A DNA stretch of 15,157 bases from Conidiobolus incongruus B7586 (GCA_000697335.1 JNEM01008207.1:1-15157), one strand, 5' to 3'; positions 1-10,142 are shown, counted from the stretch's first letter. The notes: a model not told the origin generated them from the sequence alone. Program-made: numbers and translations.

Positions 1-384
1 TAATATATTTATATTTAAATTTAAATTTATTATATTTATATTTACATTATAACAATATATTTAATGACTGATTAATTGAGATAAATATAATATTATTATA
101 AAAAATATTTAAAATTACAAGATTATAACAGAATAATAGCTAATATTAATATTATTATATTAATATTTTTAATAAACATTATTTAATTTTAAAAAAACAT
201 TTTTAATTAAAAAAGTCCAATTATAAATTTAGACTAAAGTTTAAACTTTGCAAATATCAAATTAAAATAAACTATATTGAGACTATTTAATCTAATATAA
301 CAAAGATATATATTAATTAATATAATAATAATTATTAACAAAGTTAAAAAACCACTTAATTATTATTATATTATTTTAACCTAT
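1..384. other. AT-rich intergenic DNA, no gene seen
   Basis: Extremely A+T-rich sequence with dense stops in all frames. No RNA gene, motif or repeat could be recognised. It ends at the 4-bp direct repeat CTAT that precedes the solo LTR. Confidence 0.6.
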
Positions 385-687
385 TGTTGTATTTCAAAAT
401 TAATCATCTCTTCCAGTTTGATAGCTAAACCAATATTATTTCTATTTTAAGCTGGCTTTGTCAGTCTATAATTGAAGGATACTCTTTGTTCTCTTTATTT
501 TCTTTATTAGATTTTATCCAAATCCCATATCATTCATTGATTCAATTATTTAAACCCAACAGTAAGTTTTCAAACCTACAGTCCCAATACATTAAAGAGC
601 AGGATTAATAAATAATTTACTAAATTATATTTTGAGTACTTTTCTAACTACCATCTTTATTTATAAAACTTAATATAAAACACAACA
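385..687 (+). mobile_element. Old solo LTR, copy A
   Basis: This 303-bp segment begins TGTTG and ends CAACA, the inverted termini typical of LTRs, and is flanked on both sides by the 4-bp direct repeat CTAT (381-384 and 688-691). It is related over its whole length to 7034-7391, at roughly three quarters identity by eye, including a 32-bp block that is identical in both (593-624 here). No internal retroelement domain directly adjoins it, so it reads as a solo LTR left by recombination. Strand is given only relative to the other copy. The family (Ty3/gypsy or Ty1/copia) cannot be decided from the LTR alone. The divergence between copies suggests it is old. Confidence 0.75.
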
Positions 688-1899
688 CTATAACTAAAAT
701 AATAAGTTAGTTATAATTTAAGATTATATAATATTTTTAGGTATAAAACATTTTTGTATAATTAATAAGGGATTTATTACTAATATTTATCGAAATATTC
801 TATATAATAAATTAAAAATTGTTAAAAAATATTATATAAACAAATTAAACATTATTATATAATATAAAATAAATTATTATTATATTTTAATTTTTATTAA
901 TAAACTGTTTTAAAATAATAAAATTATATTTATAAAATGGTTCTTTAAATTTTCAATTCAAATCCAATTAAATATATCTAAGATTAGTTAAAAAAAATTA
1001 ATCAAAGCTTTCCCACTAGCAAAAAACTTAAATAACCTTTAAAGTATATTAAAAACTTAGAATAAGATTAATCTCTCTTAATATAAGATATTAATTGATT
1101 TTATACCCTATAAATTTTAGGAAGTTAAAAAAAATAAAAAATGAATATATTGAATAATAATTTTCTTATCATAATCCAAACCTATTAATTTATAACTTAT
1201 TTTAGTTAAATTCAAGTTTTGATATATTAACTAAAAATTAATATAATTTAGTTATATATATTGTATTATTGATAATATATCTTAATTATATAGTTTGATT
1301 AAAGTTGATTTAATTAAGAATTAATCAAATTAATAAAAATATAAATGATTTTGATTTTATAACTCACTTTTGTGGGTTAATGTAATTAGAAAATTGAAAT
1401 GGATGAAATTAATTTATAATAATATTTATAAAAGATAATTTAGCATAATCACTTGAATTTACAGATTAATGACCGGAATTTTTACTTTTAATACAAGAAT
1501 TTTATATTTTAGCAATTTTTAATAATTTATTTAATACACCCCATTCGCTAATTGAACAAGGTAGAGTTTCATTTTATTAATATTACCATGAATAATTTAT
1601 AAATACTCCTTGCTTTTGATATTTCTTTATTAGTTTTTCGCTATCCAGTTTACTAAACGCTAACTATTTGGATTTATAAAAGTAATTTTTAAATATATAT
1701 TTTTTACAAAGTGATCTGGAAACTAAATATAATTCTTTGAAAAATTACTATTATATAAAGTTTTTCAATTTATTTTCATTTATCAACTTAAATTTCCAAA
1801 CTATTGGATCATTATTATGAAATTTTTATATATATTTGATATAATTATAATAGAAAAATAAATATTTATTAATACACTATTATTTTCAAAATAATTGTC
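688..1899. other. AT-rich intergenic DNA, no gene seen
   Basis: About 1.2 kb of A+T-rich sequence with no open frame of useful length and no tRNA-like B box. A short stretch near 1600-1660 loosely resembles part of the solo LTR, but too weakly to call. Confidence 0.55.
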
Positions 1900-2016
1900 C
1901 CTCACTAGCTGCACATTAGGGATTATGTCCTATTCAGACATAAAATTTGATGTTTTGAATTGAAAATTAGATATATATGACGGTGAGTCGTCACTTCTAA
2001 TACGCAGCTGGTGAGG
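1900..2016. other. Compact inverted-repeat element, possible structured RNA or MITE
   Basis: A 13-nt arm, CCTCACTAGCTGC (1900-1912), pairs with GCAGCTGGTGAGG (2004-2016): twelve Watson-Crick pairs and one position that is a U-G wobble in RNA. Inside lie two small hairpins: TAGG/CCTA (1917-1920 with 1929-1932) and TGACG/CGTCA with a 6-nt loop (1978-1982 with 1989-1993). The element is 117 bp long and its arms are far more GC-rich than the surroundings. A wobble-tolerant closing stem plus inner hairpins fits a small non-coding RNA. Terminal inverted repeats also fit a MITE, but I see no target-site duplication. It matches no tRNA, 5S, U6 or RNase P signature I could recognise. Confidence 0.45.
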
Positions 2017-4071
2017 ATGAGCGTAAATATATTTAAGTATCATATTGAAAATATTTTTTAATATAGTTAAGATTTTTTTTACACCTGAAGTAAATTAAAT
2101 ACGTATCTTTAATGACTAAATCTATGATTTATATTTTTGCATATCGAAATGATGATTATTTCTTCTTAAGCACGTGTCTGAAACTATTCCTCAACTCAGA
2201 CAGCTCTGTGATTATTAATTTAAATATCCAATACATTTTAATGTATAAGTATAGCATTATTATCTCAGATCTAGGGTTATAATAGCTGGTCATTCTTTGT
2301 TCTAATTTATTCCAAGTAATTAAAACATTTTTTATCCAACTCTTATTATGTGTATATTTTTATTTATATAAAATCTCAATCAGATTTTTTCAGAAAAAAT
2401 TTTATATTAATTATATTTCCTTCAAGTTTTAAAAATTAAATATATAATTGATGATAATCATTATAATTTTTCAAGTTTTCTAATAATAAAAAATCCTTCA
2501 TATTAATACAATTTCAATATTTCACAAGCATAATATTGATAATAGCAATTAAATAAATTAGAATAGTCCTTTATTAATGAAGATTAATTTTGCAATAATA
2601 TCTATTTATTATTTTGTTACATAATTTTTATAACTAATTTTTTTATTGAACTTGAATGTTGCTTGCGTAAATATTATTCATTGAAGTTACACACCAATAG
2701 CAAATTAAACATTTGGAACAAAATCCGTTTTAATAATTTAAAATAGTCACATTAGGCCAATATAAATATTCATAATGGTTAAACTTCGAACTACAATCGC
2801 TCAATATTAAAAAGTAGCAGATTTTTAGTTAAAGCTTAACCTTATCAGCTTATATATTAAAGATCTTTAAGGTTGATTTTTGATATTTCAAGAAATAATT
2901 TTAACTTAAATGAATATTTCGCAATACATAAAAAATTTTGTTTACAATTTCATCAAAATATTTTGATTATCTCAGAAAATATTAAAAATTTTGACCATTG
3001 AATTAATCAATTGGTTTATATTTTGACAACTCGATATATAAAATATTTAATTATATTAATAATATAGGGTTATTTTTGTAAATAAAACGATGGTTTTATA
3101 GATATTATATTTGAAATTTTTTTATTAACAAATACCATAAGAAAAATTACTAACGTGTTTTATCATCAAAATATATTTCTGTTATATAATAATTAGATTC
3201 TGTATATTTATTCCATATAAAATTTAAATGGTTTGGCAATCAAATGTATATTTAAATATAATTAATATAAATATTGTATATATATGTATCATATTTTAAA
3301 ACTGAGATTTGACTGAAAATTATATTAAATTTTCTATTATTTATAAATAAAAAATGATTTAAAATGTAAATATAATAGGTGCATAATTATATATATTGAA
3401 TTGATAATGGAGTTTAATTATTATATACGATATAAATACAATATTCCTAAATATAAAACTTTTGCTATATATTATTGAACAAATTTTTACAAAATATAAT
3501 GAATAAATGCAAATTAATTGAATTATAGTATTAATAGTCAAATCATATCCTAATGTAATTAGTATTTTGAATATATATACTATAAATATACTAAATTTGG
3601 TAAAAGGTTCTTGAAATATCAGGAATATTTTAATGATAATATATAAATAAAATACGTTAAAATAAAATTAAAAATCCTCTATCAATAAAATATAATTATT
3701 GATTATTAATGTTTTCATGGTTAAAATTTAATTTCTAAATTTGGTTTCGAATATAAGACCTATAGGACTAAAAATATGCGTTTGAAATATATGATATTAT
3801 TAGATAATAATATTATAATGTCTTTTTGTTCTATAAAAATTATTAAGGAATGATTAGATATATTAAGCAAACACTTCGATTTCAATATTGATATAATCAA
3901 TTCAAATAGTTTAGTTTTTATTCAAATTATTATAATTCAAAGTTGAACTATTCTATTATTTTACTATATTACAATATTATATATAATATATTTACAGATA
4001 AATCACTAATCTATAGATTAGTAATTGAAAATATTTTGAATGCAATATGACATTATTGAATACTAACCAAT
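2017..4071. other. AT-rich gene desert
   Basis: Two kilobases of very A+T-rich sequence. The few open frames are short, poor in G/C-containing codons and hydrophobic through T-richness, as expected by chance. The one distinct structure seen is the hairpin at 2175-2202. Confidence 0.55.
2175..2202. repeat. Small inverted repeat
   Basis: TGTCTGA (2175-2181) and TCAGACA (2196-2202) form a perfect 7-bp stem around a 14-nt loop. It overlaps a CACGTG palindrome at 2171-2176. No adjacent gene gives it a role; it could be a chance hairpin or part of an unrecognised RNA. Confidence 0.4.
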
Positions 4072-4400
4072 ATGCCAGGGTTGGATAATCTAATTTGCCT
4101 TGCTATGAAAGATAACCTATTATAATTGGACAAATTTTAACAAGAATTTAATATTCAATATATGATAATTTTAATAAGAAACTGCCTGATATTCTGAAAC
4201 TGTTATTTGCAAAATATAAACATTTAAAAATGTAACCATAAATTGAACTATATATGAGTTTTTATGTGATAAAAACAATCATTTGAACTATATTTCTAAA
4301 AAGAATCTATCATTTTAGGAAATAAATTTAATTTCATTGCCTATTATAGCAAATTTCATTGATTGAAAATGGATAGTGAAAGATATAATTGACGAATATT
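4072..4400 (+). mobile_element. Possible Ty3/gypsy retroelement scrap, broken
   Basis: Short stretches, locally richer in G+C than their surroundings, translate into peptides resembling the C-terminal part of a gypsy-type Gag (about 4072-4120) and then the linker and start of a reverse transcriptase (about 4170-4400), in the order expected for such an element. The similarity is judged by eye and is weak. The piece is a badly broken fossil with many breaks, no open frame of useful length and no visible ends. Chance resemblance in AT-rich DNA remains possible. Confidence 0.25.
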
Positions 4401-4422
4401 CAATTTGAATTTTGATAATATG

Positions 4423-4448
4423 TCGGTATTTTATTAACATAATACCGA
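4423..4448. repeat. Perfect 8-bp inverted repeat
   Basis: TCGGTATT (4423-4430) and AATACCGA (4441-4448) are exact reverse complements separated by 10 nt. The CGG/CCG cores stand out in this AT-rich region. It may be a protein-binding palindrome or a chance hairpin; it lies about 850 bp upstream of gene 1. Confidence 0.4.
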
Positions 4449-4488
4449 AAATATTTGGATTAAAATATATTTAAATACTAAAATATAG

Positions 4489-4496
4489 TCACGTGA
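4489..4496. promoter_or_regulatory. Possible bHLH (Cbf1-type) site TCACGTGA
   Basis: A perfect 8-bp palindrome with a CACGTG core, the classic E-box bound by fungal bHLH factors such as Cbf1. It is about 800 bp upstream of gene 1, farther than usual for a compact fungal promoter, so a role in that gene is only a guess. Confidence 0.2.
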
Positions 4497-5147
4497 TATA
4501 CTTACCTGTTAAATCAATATACTTTTTGAAAAAATATCGCAATTTTTATCGATTTTGAATTTTGATAGCTTATAATATGTATTTCAATATTGTGAATTCT
4601 AAATTATTTTTGAAATTATTCAAATTCTCTGGCTAATATATTTAATTTATAAATTCATAATATAATTCCACCTGAATAAAATTAAATGTAATATTATAAA
4701 TACATCTTGGATTTCATTAATCAAATTTTATTAATTGCAATTAAGTTTTCAATTGATCACTCAACAATTTTTAATATTATGTAATTAGAAAAAGATTATA
4801 AAAATTATAAATGATCGATGAATATAAAATTTGAATTTTGTTAATTATAAACTATTAAATTCGTTATATATATTGAATTAAAATATTGTTTGAATTAATT
4901 TTCATCAAACTCAATCAATCTTATAGCTTAGAGTTACGTATATATAATTCTTAATTGAACAAATTATATTTTTTTATAATAATTTTAAATCAATCTAATC
5001 CTTTCATCAAAATATATCCATTTAAAAATATTAATTTCAACCAATATCAAATAACACACATGACCTTATTATTGGATTTATTAAGTAATTTTAGTAATGT
5101 CCATGTGATGACAAAAATATATTGTTGCAATGGAGCAAATAATTGAA
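4497..5147. other. Distal upstream region of gene 1
   Basis: AT-rich sequence ahead of the gene 1 promoter. A 63-codon open frame (4955-5146) is rejected as a gene because it is AT-driven, matches no family and ends just before the TATA box. A short palindrome, ATTG-TTG-CAAT (5121-5131), lies 16 bp upstream of the TATA box. Nothing else was recognised. Confidence 0.45.
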
Positions 5148-5155
5148 TATAAATA
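5148..5155 (+). promoter_or_regulatory. TATA box of gene 1
   Basis: TATAAATA matches the eukaryotic TATA consensus exactly and begins 145 bp upstream of the gene 1 ATG. The paralogue on the other strand has the same octamer about 170 bp upstream of its ATG, which supports function, although TATA-like strings are common in such AT-rich DNA. Confidence 0.5.
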
Positions 5156-5292
5156 TTGGCCTTTCGCAATGGTTTTTTGATCAGCTATTCAATATTTCTA
5201 GTTTTTATATTGAATCCTATTTTGATCTAGTAGTTTTTTGTTTTATTTGTTTTTGTGAATTAATTAGTTTAAATTATTAAGGATATTTTAAA

Positions 5293-6906
5293 ATGGCATC
5301 TTCGAATACTGGAGATAATGCCGATATTGAAAAAAACACAAGTCAAAATACTTCAACTCCTAATGGAAATATAGACCCTTATGAGTTTGAAATACCAAGT
5401 CCATCAGAACCGAAATGGCATTCTACATTAAAGAAATGGATTATGAAAATCTTAACCATCCTGGGCCTAGTATTAGGCATTATGATCGGAACTGTCAGTG
5501 AGACGGCAGTGTCAACAGTGTCTGAAACAATTGGGAAAGAGCTTGAGAGTTTTGGCTCTATCACGTGGATAGCAGGTGGTTACATGCTAACAGTAGTCGC
5601 ATTCTCACCATTATTCGGCAAATTAAGTGATATTTTTGGAAGAAAGCCAGCTGTATTATTTTGTAATGCAGTTTTTACTATAGGGTGTCTGGGATGTGCT
5701 TTAGCTGTGAATATGCCAATGTTAATTATATTCCGTGTGATTGCTGGTATTGGTGGAGGTGGTCTTATGAGTCTTAGTTTTATTATGGTAGCAGATGTCA
5801 TACCGCCAGTAGATCGTCCATTTTATTATGGAATTGTTTCGGTAACCTTTGCTGTATCGAACATTATTGGGCCTATTATAGGTGGGTTTATCGCTATATT
5901 ATCTTGGAGGGCCATTTTTTATGTTTTAATTCCAATTTGTGCTGTGTTGAGTTTGATAGTGATTTTTATTTTACCTTTACCTAAAACTCAAGGCGACACA
6001 TTAACCAAATTAAAACGGGTCGATTGGTTAGGGTGTATTACACTCATTATTTTTATAACTGGTGTGATTTTGGTGAGTAACTGGGGAGGCAAAGACTTTG
6101 CTTGGAAGTCAGCTCCCATCATTGTAACAATTTGTCTCTCAATTGTGTTTTTCTTGATTTTTGTCTATATAGAAGCCAAAGTCAGCGTAGAGCCAATTCT
6201 ACCACTCAAAATGTTCAATCGTAATACTATTTCGGCCAATTTAGCGAATTTTTTAGTAGGTGGTGTAAATTTTGTAGCAATTTTCTATATTCCAATATAT
6301 TATCAATCAGTTAAAAATTACTCTCCAACGGAATCAGGTTATTATTTGATCCCTTTTTTAGTACCAATATCATTTTTATGTATGATATCCGCTTATCTTA
6401 CAATGTTTTTTAAAACAATTCGTGGTGTAATGTGGGTTGGTACCTTACTGATTATAGCTGCAGTCGTCCTTTTAGGTTTGATTCCAGAAAATGCTCCACT
6501 AGGCCAACAGATTGGTTACATCGTCATTGGGGGAGTTGGAATTGGATGCATCAAGCAACTTGTCATTTTCGTATGTCAATTGAGCGTTGCTAATGAGTAT
6601 ATTGCAATTGCAACAGGTTTCACTACCTTTAGTCAAAATATTGGAGGTGTTATTGGATTAGCAATTGCAGGCAGTGTCTATAACAATATGTATACCAATG
6701 AAATATCTGCAAAATTACCTCAATTCTCTCCTCATGATCTTGTTCTAACTGAAGTAATTGAAAAATTAACTCCGGAACAGAATGAAATTATCCGTCATGC
6801 CAACCTAGTTGCTTTCAGATATTCATTCCTCAGTTTAATTCCATTTGCAATCCTTAGTTTTATAAGTTTATTATTCTTAACAAAATTGGCTCTGCCAAGG
6901 AAATAA
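5293..6906 (+). CDS. MFS drug:H+ antiporter-like transporter (DHA2, 14 TM), gene 1
   Basis: Intronless 537-residue membrane transporter of the major facilitator superfamily, probably exporting small hydrophobic compounds by proton antiport; the substrate cannot be told. Residues 1-48 form a hydrophilic cytosolic tail. About 14 hydrophobic segments follow, from about 52-70 to 508-530, the number typical of DHA2. Motif A is GKLSDIFGRKPA (109-120). Motif B lies at 145-160 with Arg148. Motif C, with the antiporter GP pair (193-194) followed by GG and a WR pair (205-206), lies at 189-210. Length is normal for the family. The start is supported by A at -3 and G at +4 and by alignment with the paralogue's N-terminus. 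The stop codon sits inside an AATAAA-like string. Gene 2 (- strand) is about 81 % identical at protein level. Family assignment is firm; plasma-membrane versus vacuolar location is open. Confidence 0.95.
   Translation: MASSNTGDNADIEKNTSQNTSTPNGNIDPYEFEIPSPSEPKWHSTLKKWIMKILTILGLVLGIMIGTVSETAVSTVSETIGKELESFGSITWIAGGYMLTVVAFSPLFGKLSDIFGRKPAVLFCNAVFTIGCLGCALAVNMPMLIIFRVIAGIGGGGLMSLSFIMVADVIPPVDRPFYYGIVSVTFAVSNIIGPIIGGFIAILSWRAIFYVLIPICAVLSLIVIFILPLPKTQGDTLTKLKRVDWLGCITLIIFITGVILVSNWGGKDFAWKSAPIIVTICLSIVFFLIFVYIEAKVSVEPILPLKMFNRNTISANLANFLVGGVNFVAIFYIPIYYQSVKNYSPTESGYYLIPFLVPISFLCMISAYLTMFFKTIRGVMWVGTLLIIAAVVLLGLIPENAPLGQQIGYIVIGGVGIGCIKQLVIFVCQLSVANEYIAIATGFTTFSQNIGGVIGLAIAGSVYNNMYTNEISAKLPQFSPHDLVLTEVIEKLTPEQNEIIRHANLVAFRYSFLSLIPFAILSFISLLFLTKLALPRK
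5588..5668 (+). other. Conversion-like patch over motif A
   Basis: Over these 81 nt gene 1 and gene 2 (11417-11497) differ at a single base, the silent position 5634. The 32 codons just upstream encode identical residues in both genes yet differ at about 19 silent sites. The contrast suggests recent gene conversion limited to this stretch. Confidence 0.6.
5723..5789 (+). other. Conversion-like patch over motif B
   Basis: These 67 nt differ from gene 2 (11296-11362) at two bases, one silent (5766) and one changing Ile to Val (5740). The 50-odd nt between this patch and the motif A patch carry about a dozen differences. It could be a second conversion patch, or the remainder of one longer tract that has since diverged in its middle. 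Confidence 0.5.
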
Positions 6907-7033
6907 AGAAAATAGGAACAATATTAACTGTCAGAATAACCAAAATATGAATATCAAATACTTATTTTATATTCAACATTTTTTGATAATATGGTTACTA
7001 TTTCAAATTTAAACCTTGTAATCTTGGTTGTAT

Positions 7034-7391
7034 TGTTGTATTTCAAAATCATCCGTCCATCTTAATTCGATAGTTAAGTCCATATTACCTCCCATTTATA
7101 GTGGATTTGTTGGTCCATAATCAAATGATGTTCTTTAGTACCTTTTATTAGAAATTATCCAAATCCTATATCACTCACTGATTGAATTATTTAAACCCAA
7201 AAATCATAAGGATAGAAAGGGATTCTAATTTTACTAATTATTCTGCTACAACATCTCAGCAGTAAGTAAGCTTTAAGACATTAAGCTTTGATATGGTAAA
7301 GAGCAGGATTAATAAATAATTTACTAAACCATATTACAAGTTCTTTTCTAACTATAATATTTATTTAAAAATCTTATTGTAAACCTCAACA
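7034..7391 (+). mobile_element. Old solo LTR, copy B
   Basis: This 358-bp segment starts TGTTG, ends CAACA and is bracketed by the 4-bp repeat GTAT (7030-7033 and 7392-7395). It belongs to the same family as 385-687 and lies in the same orientation; the shared 32-bp identical block is at 7297-7328. A target duplication directly on both sides means this LTR stands alone and is not the left end of the gypsy fossil at 8100-9180, though both could derive from related elements. It begins about 130 bp past the gene 1 stop codon. Confidence 0.8.
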
Positions 7392-8099
7392 GTATATTAA
7401 ATTTTATTGATTTTATTTACTCAAAGAAAAAATTTATTATAATATATGATGAGTGTACAATAGATTTTTAAATTATGATATCTCTATGCTCATCACACTT
7501 TAATCATACCTTGTTATCAAATTCAAGACTAAAAATTTCAAAGTTTTATATATATTATTCTGATAAATTCATGTTAATAGGGATCTATTTGAAGTTTGTT
7601 AAAATTATAAATTTTTATTGCTCAAGTCTCCACTTTTAATCCTTAGTATCTTATTTTTTAATTATAATTTATTGTGATGTAATTATAATTGAATCTGATA
7701 CATTATGTATAACTACAGCATATAATATTTAACTGACTTTAAATAATAAATTAGTTTACTAATTACTCTCATTACTCTTTATCCTTAAAAAAATACTAAA
7801 AAACAATTTATAATTATTGTTTTAATAAAAATTTTAAATATAATTATATTTTATTATTTGGCAACCAATAATTATATATCTAATCCATTATAAAATCGAC
7901 ATCCAAAACAATATAAATCATATAGATTTAATTCTTTTATAAAAAACCACAAAATGAATTATTATATTCTAATTTGGGGAATATAGATTTATAACAATTA
8001 CTATTAATAAATTTCAATATCAAGAATTAATATAGCATGAAAATTCATTGAAAAAAAATATAACGATAAATTTTAACTATGAAAATTTAGCTATTGAAC
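7392..8099. other. AT-rich spacer, no gene seen
   Basis: About 700 bp with no convincing open frame or repeat. It may include unrecognisable 5' parts of the retroelement fossil that follows, but nothing visible proves it. Confidence 0.5.
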
Positions 8100-9180
8100 G
8101 TCTGAATTTGGGATAATATAACTAACCTTAATCTGTACCAGGTAGTAGTCGATATTCAAATTGATCAAATACAAGTTAATAGATAGATTGGAAATTCTCC
8201 ATAGCCTCGATAATACGATAACAAAATAATGGTAATATTCAATAATATTGCCAAGATAGTTCCTGATCACAATTGATTATGAATGTTCTTTAATTCCATA
8301 ATATTGTTTTATTTCTAAATTATCAAAGAATACAACATTGATGATAAAATCATTAATGATTATCAATATTGAAGTGACCAAAGATAATCTGAATGCGTTA
8401 ATTCCAGTTTATATATCATGTATTTGCAAACAATAACTGATGAACTACATTTTCATCCTTGAAGCTCTGGGAATCGGTAAGAGTATATAAAACGTAACTA
8501 TACTCTGTCCAAAATCAATATTGTATTTATTATGATCTCAAAATAGTTTACATCAAAATTAGAAAAGATTGCTATTTTCGAAGCATATTTAAAGCGACAA
8601 GGATTATCTGTTCAGGTGGTTATTTAAAATAGCAAGACACTTGTACTATTGCATATATAATGCTATTCAAATACAACAAGCTTCTAAAATATTTGATTGG
8701 CCAGTTAATATACTAATATAAAATATAACTCAATAATTCCAAACTCAATATTCATTCCTGATTATAAATAAACCAGCTTCTGAAAATAATTTGATTATAA
8801 AATAAAATATTAATAAGTCGCGATTAGCATCCAGTGATTATTATGGACTAACAAAGATTAACAATAGTTTGTAAAATATATTTCCCAGTTTTTTTATTCT
8901 TGAAGTTTGATTGGTATTAATTCATTATTACATTATATCAAACACATTTTCGTTCTGAGCTTTGGATGTGATTTTAATTCCTATCTCAAAGATTCACAAT
9001 AATATAGATATTATTAGTATTGATTAAATAATCAAATTTGAAAGCAGTTTTGAATAAATTTGCATATAAATTTGGAAAGATAAGTTATAATGATTTATAA
9101 ATTGAGACCACAATGTTTTTGTAAATCGTTGATTGAACTGAATTGAATGAAAAGATATACTATATTAATCATTAGGTATA
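8100..9180 (+). mobile_element. Decayed Ty3/gypsy retrotransposon pol fossil
   Basis: In order along + lie a retropepsin-like stretch (about 8120-8230), a stretch like the start and early palm of a gypsy reverse transcriptase (about 8360-8720), and an integrase core with its following helix region (about 8830-9110). The integrase part is the clearest: short peptides such as THFRSELW and NLKAVLNKFAYK resemble the region after the second catalytic Asp in gypsy integrases. G+C is about 25-30 % here against 13-18 % in the neighbouring desert. The piece is far shorter than an intact pol and carries well over ten breaks; RNase H is not recognisable. No ends or flanking LTRs can be assigned. The protease-RT-integrase order fits Ty3/gypsy and not copia. 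It is an old fossil, judged by eye. Confidence 0.5.
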
Positions 9181-10142
9181 TCACCAATTATGATTAAAAT
9201 TGACCATATTTACGTACTGATTACGAAACATTTGATATATTCATTTTGAAAGTTTCGAATAGGAAAATGCAGCAATTTTTACCATATAATCATAACCAAT
9301 CATTGCTGTTGAATACTAATTATATTACTATCTTAGTATTAATCCCAGTGAATTATCATTATTTCAGTATAATTAATGAATCATGAAACCTTGTTGAAAT
9401 CGGTTAATATTTTTCCTCATTATCATTATTATTATTTATACACTAGTTTCTCAATAAAGTTCTTTTTTATTTATTAGTTTATCAGCCTATAAAATATAAA
9501 TGTTATTTTTGATATGAATATCAAATATACTTAATACTTCTCTTTTAATAAATTATTATATATAATACTACACTAAACACAGTGATCTGTTTACTATCAA
9601 ATATATATACATGGTATTTTTATATAGAGTTTCTTTTATATATTGATTTTTTCATTTCAGATTTAATTACTTGAAATCAAAAAAACATTTGAAAATTAGT
9701 ACATCAAACAAATACAATACCATCATATTATAAGCGCATTAATATAATTTATCACTTTGATTATTAAATATTCATATGGTATAATTACGATATTTATTAT
9801 TTTCACAAAATAATTTTGTAAAACCTAAATCGAAAATCTGAATATATAAAAAAGCAAAATTAATTTTGAATTTCAAAGATTGTATTAGAAGCATCATTGA
9901 AAATATGGTCATGATTTGAAATATTTACTACAGTTTAATATATCAATTTTTACTAAAAATGTTAATATCTTTTGATTTATTTAATTTATTAATATAATTA
10001 AAATAACAAATCCGGATTAATATATATTATCATCATTAATTAGCAGCTTATAAAGTTACTAAATAATATTGATATATATTACAACGTTAAGTCTAAAGCA
10101 CTTAAATAATATTCTATAATTCATTTTTACAGTATTAATTAA
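9181..10142. other. AT-rich spacer 3' of gene 2
   Basis: Nearly 1 kb with no gene or RNA recognised. It must hold the 3' end signals of gene 2 (which reads leftward into it), but no strong polyadenylation signal stands out from the AT-rich background. Confidence 0.5.

Noticed and set aside
1600-1660. Weak resemblance to the middle of the solo LTR family
   Set aside because: Similarity is limited to a T-rich stretch and does not extend to either LTR end.
3359-3541. 60-codon open frame on -
   Set aside because: Ile/Tyr/Phe-rich translation of AT-rich desert with no family resemblance or start context.
4955-5146. 63-codon open frame on + upstream of gene 1
   Set aside because: AT-driven composition, no recognisable family, and it ends right before the gene 1 TATA box. 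Chance is the best explanation.
5169-5180. Minimal upstream ORF (ATG GTT TTT TGA) in the gene 1 promoter
   Set aside because: It begins only 14 bp past the TATA box, so it probably lies upstream of the transcription start.
7034-9180. LTR copy B as the 5' LTR of the gypsy fossil
   Set aside because: The LTR has its own target duplication on both sides, so it is a solo LTR. No primer-binding site follows it.
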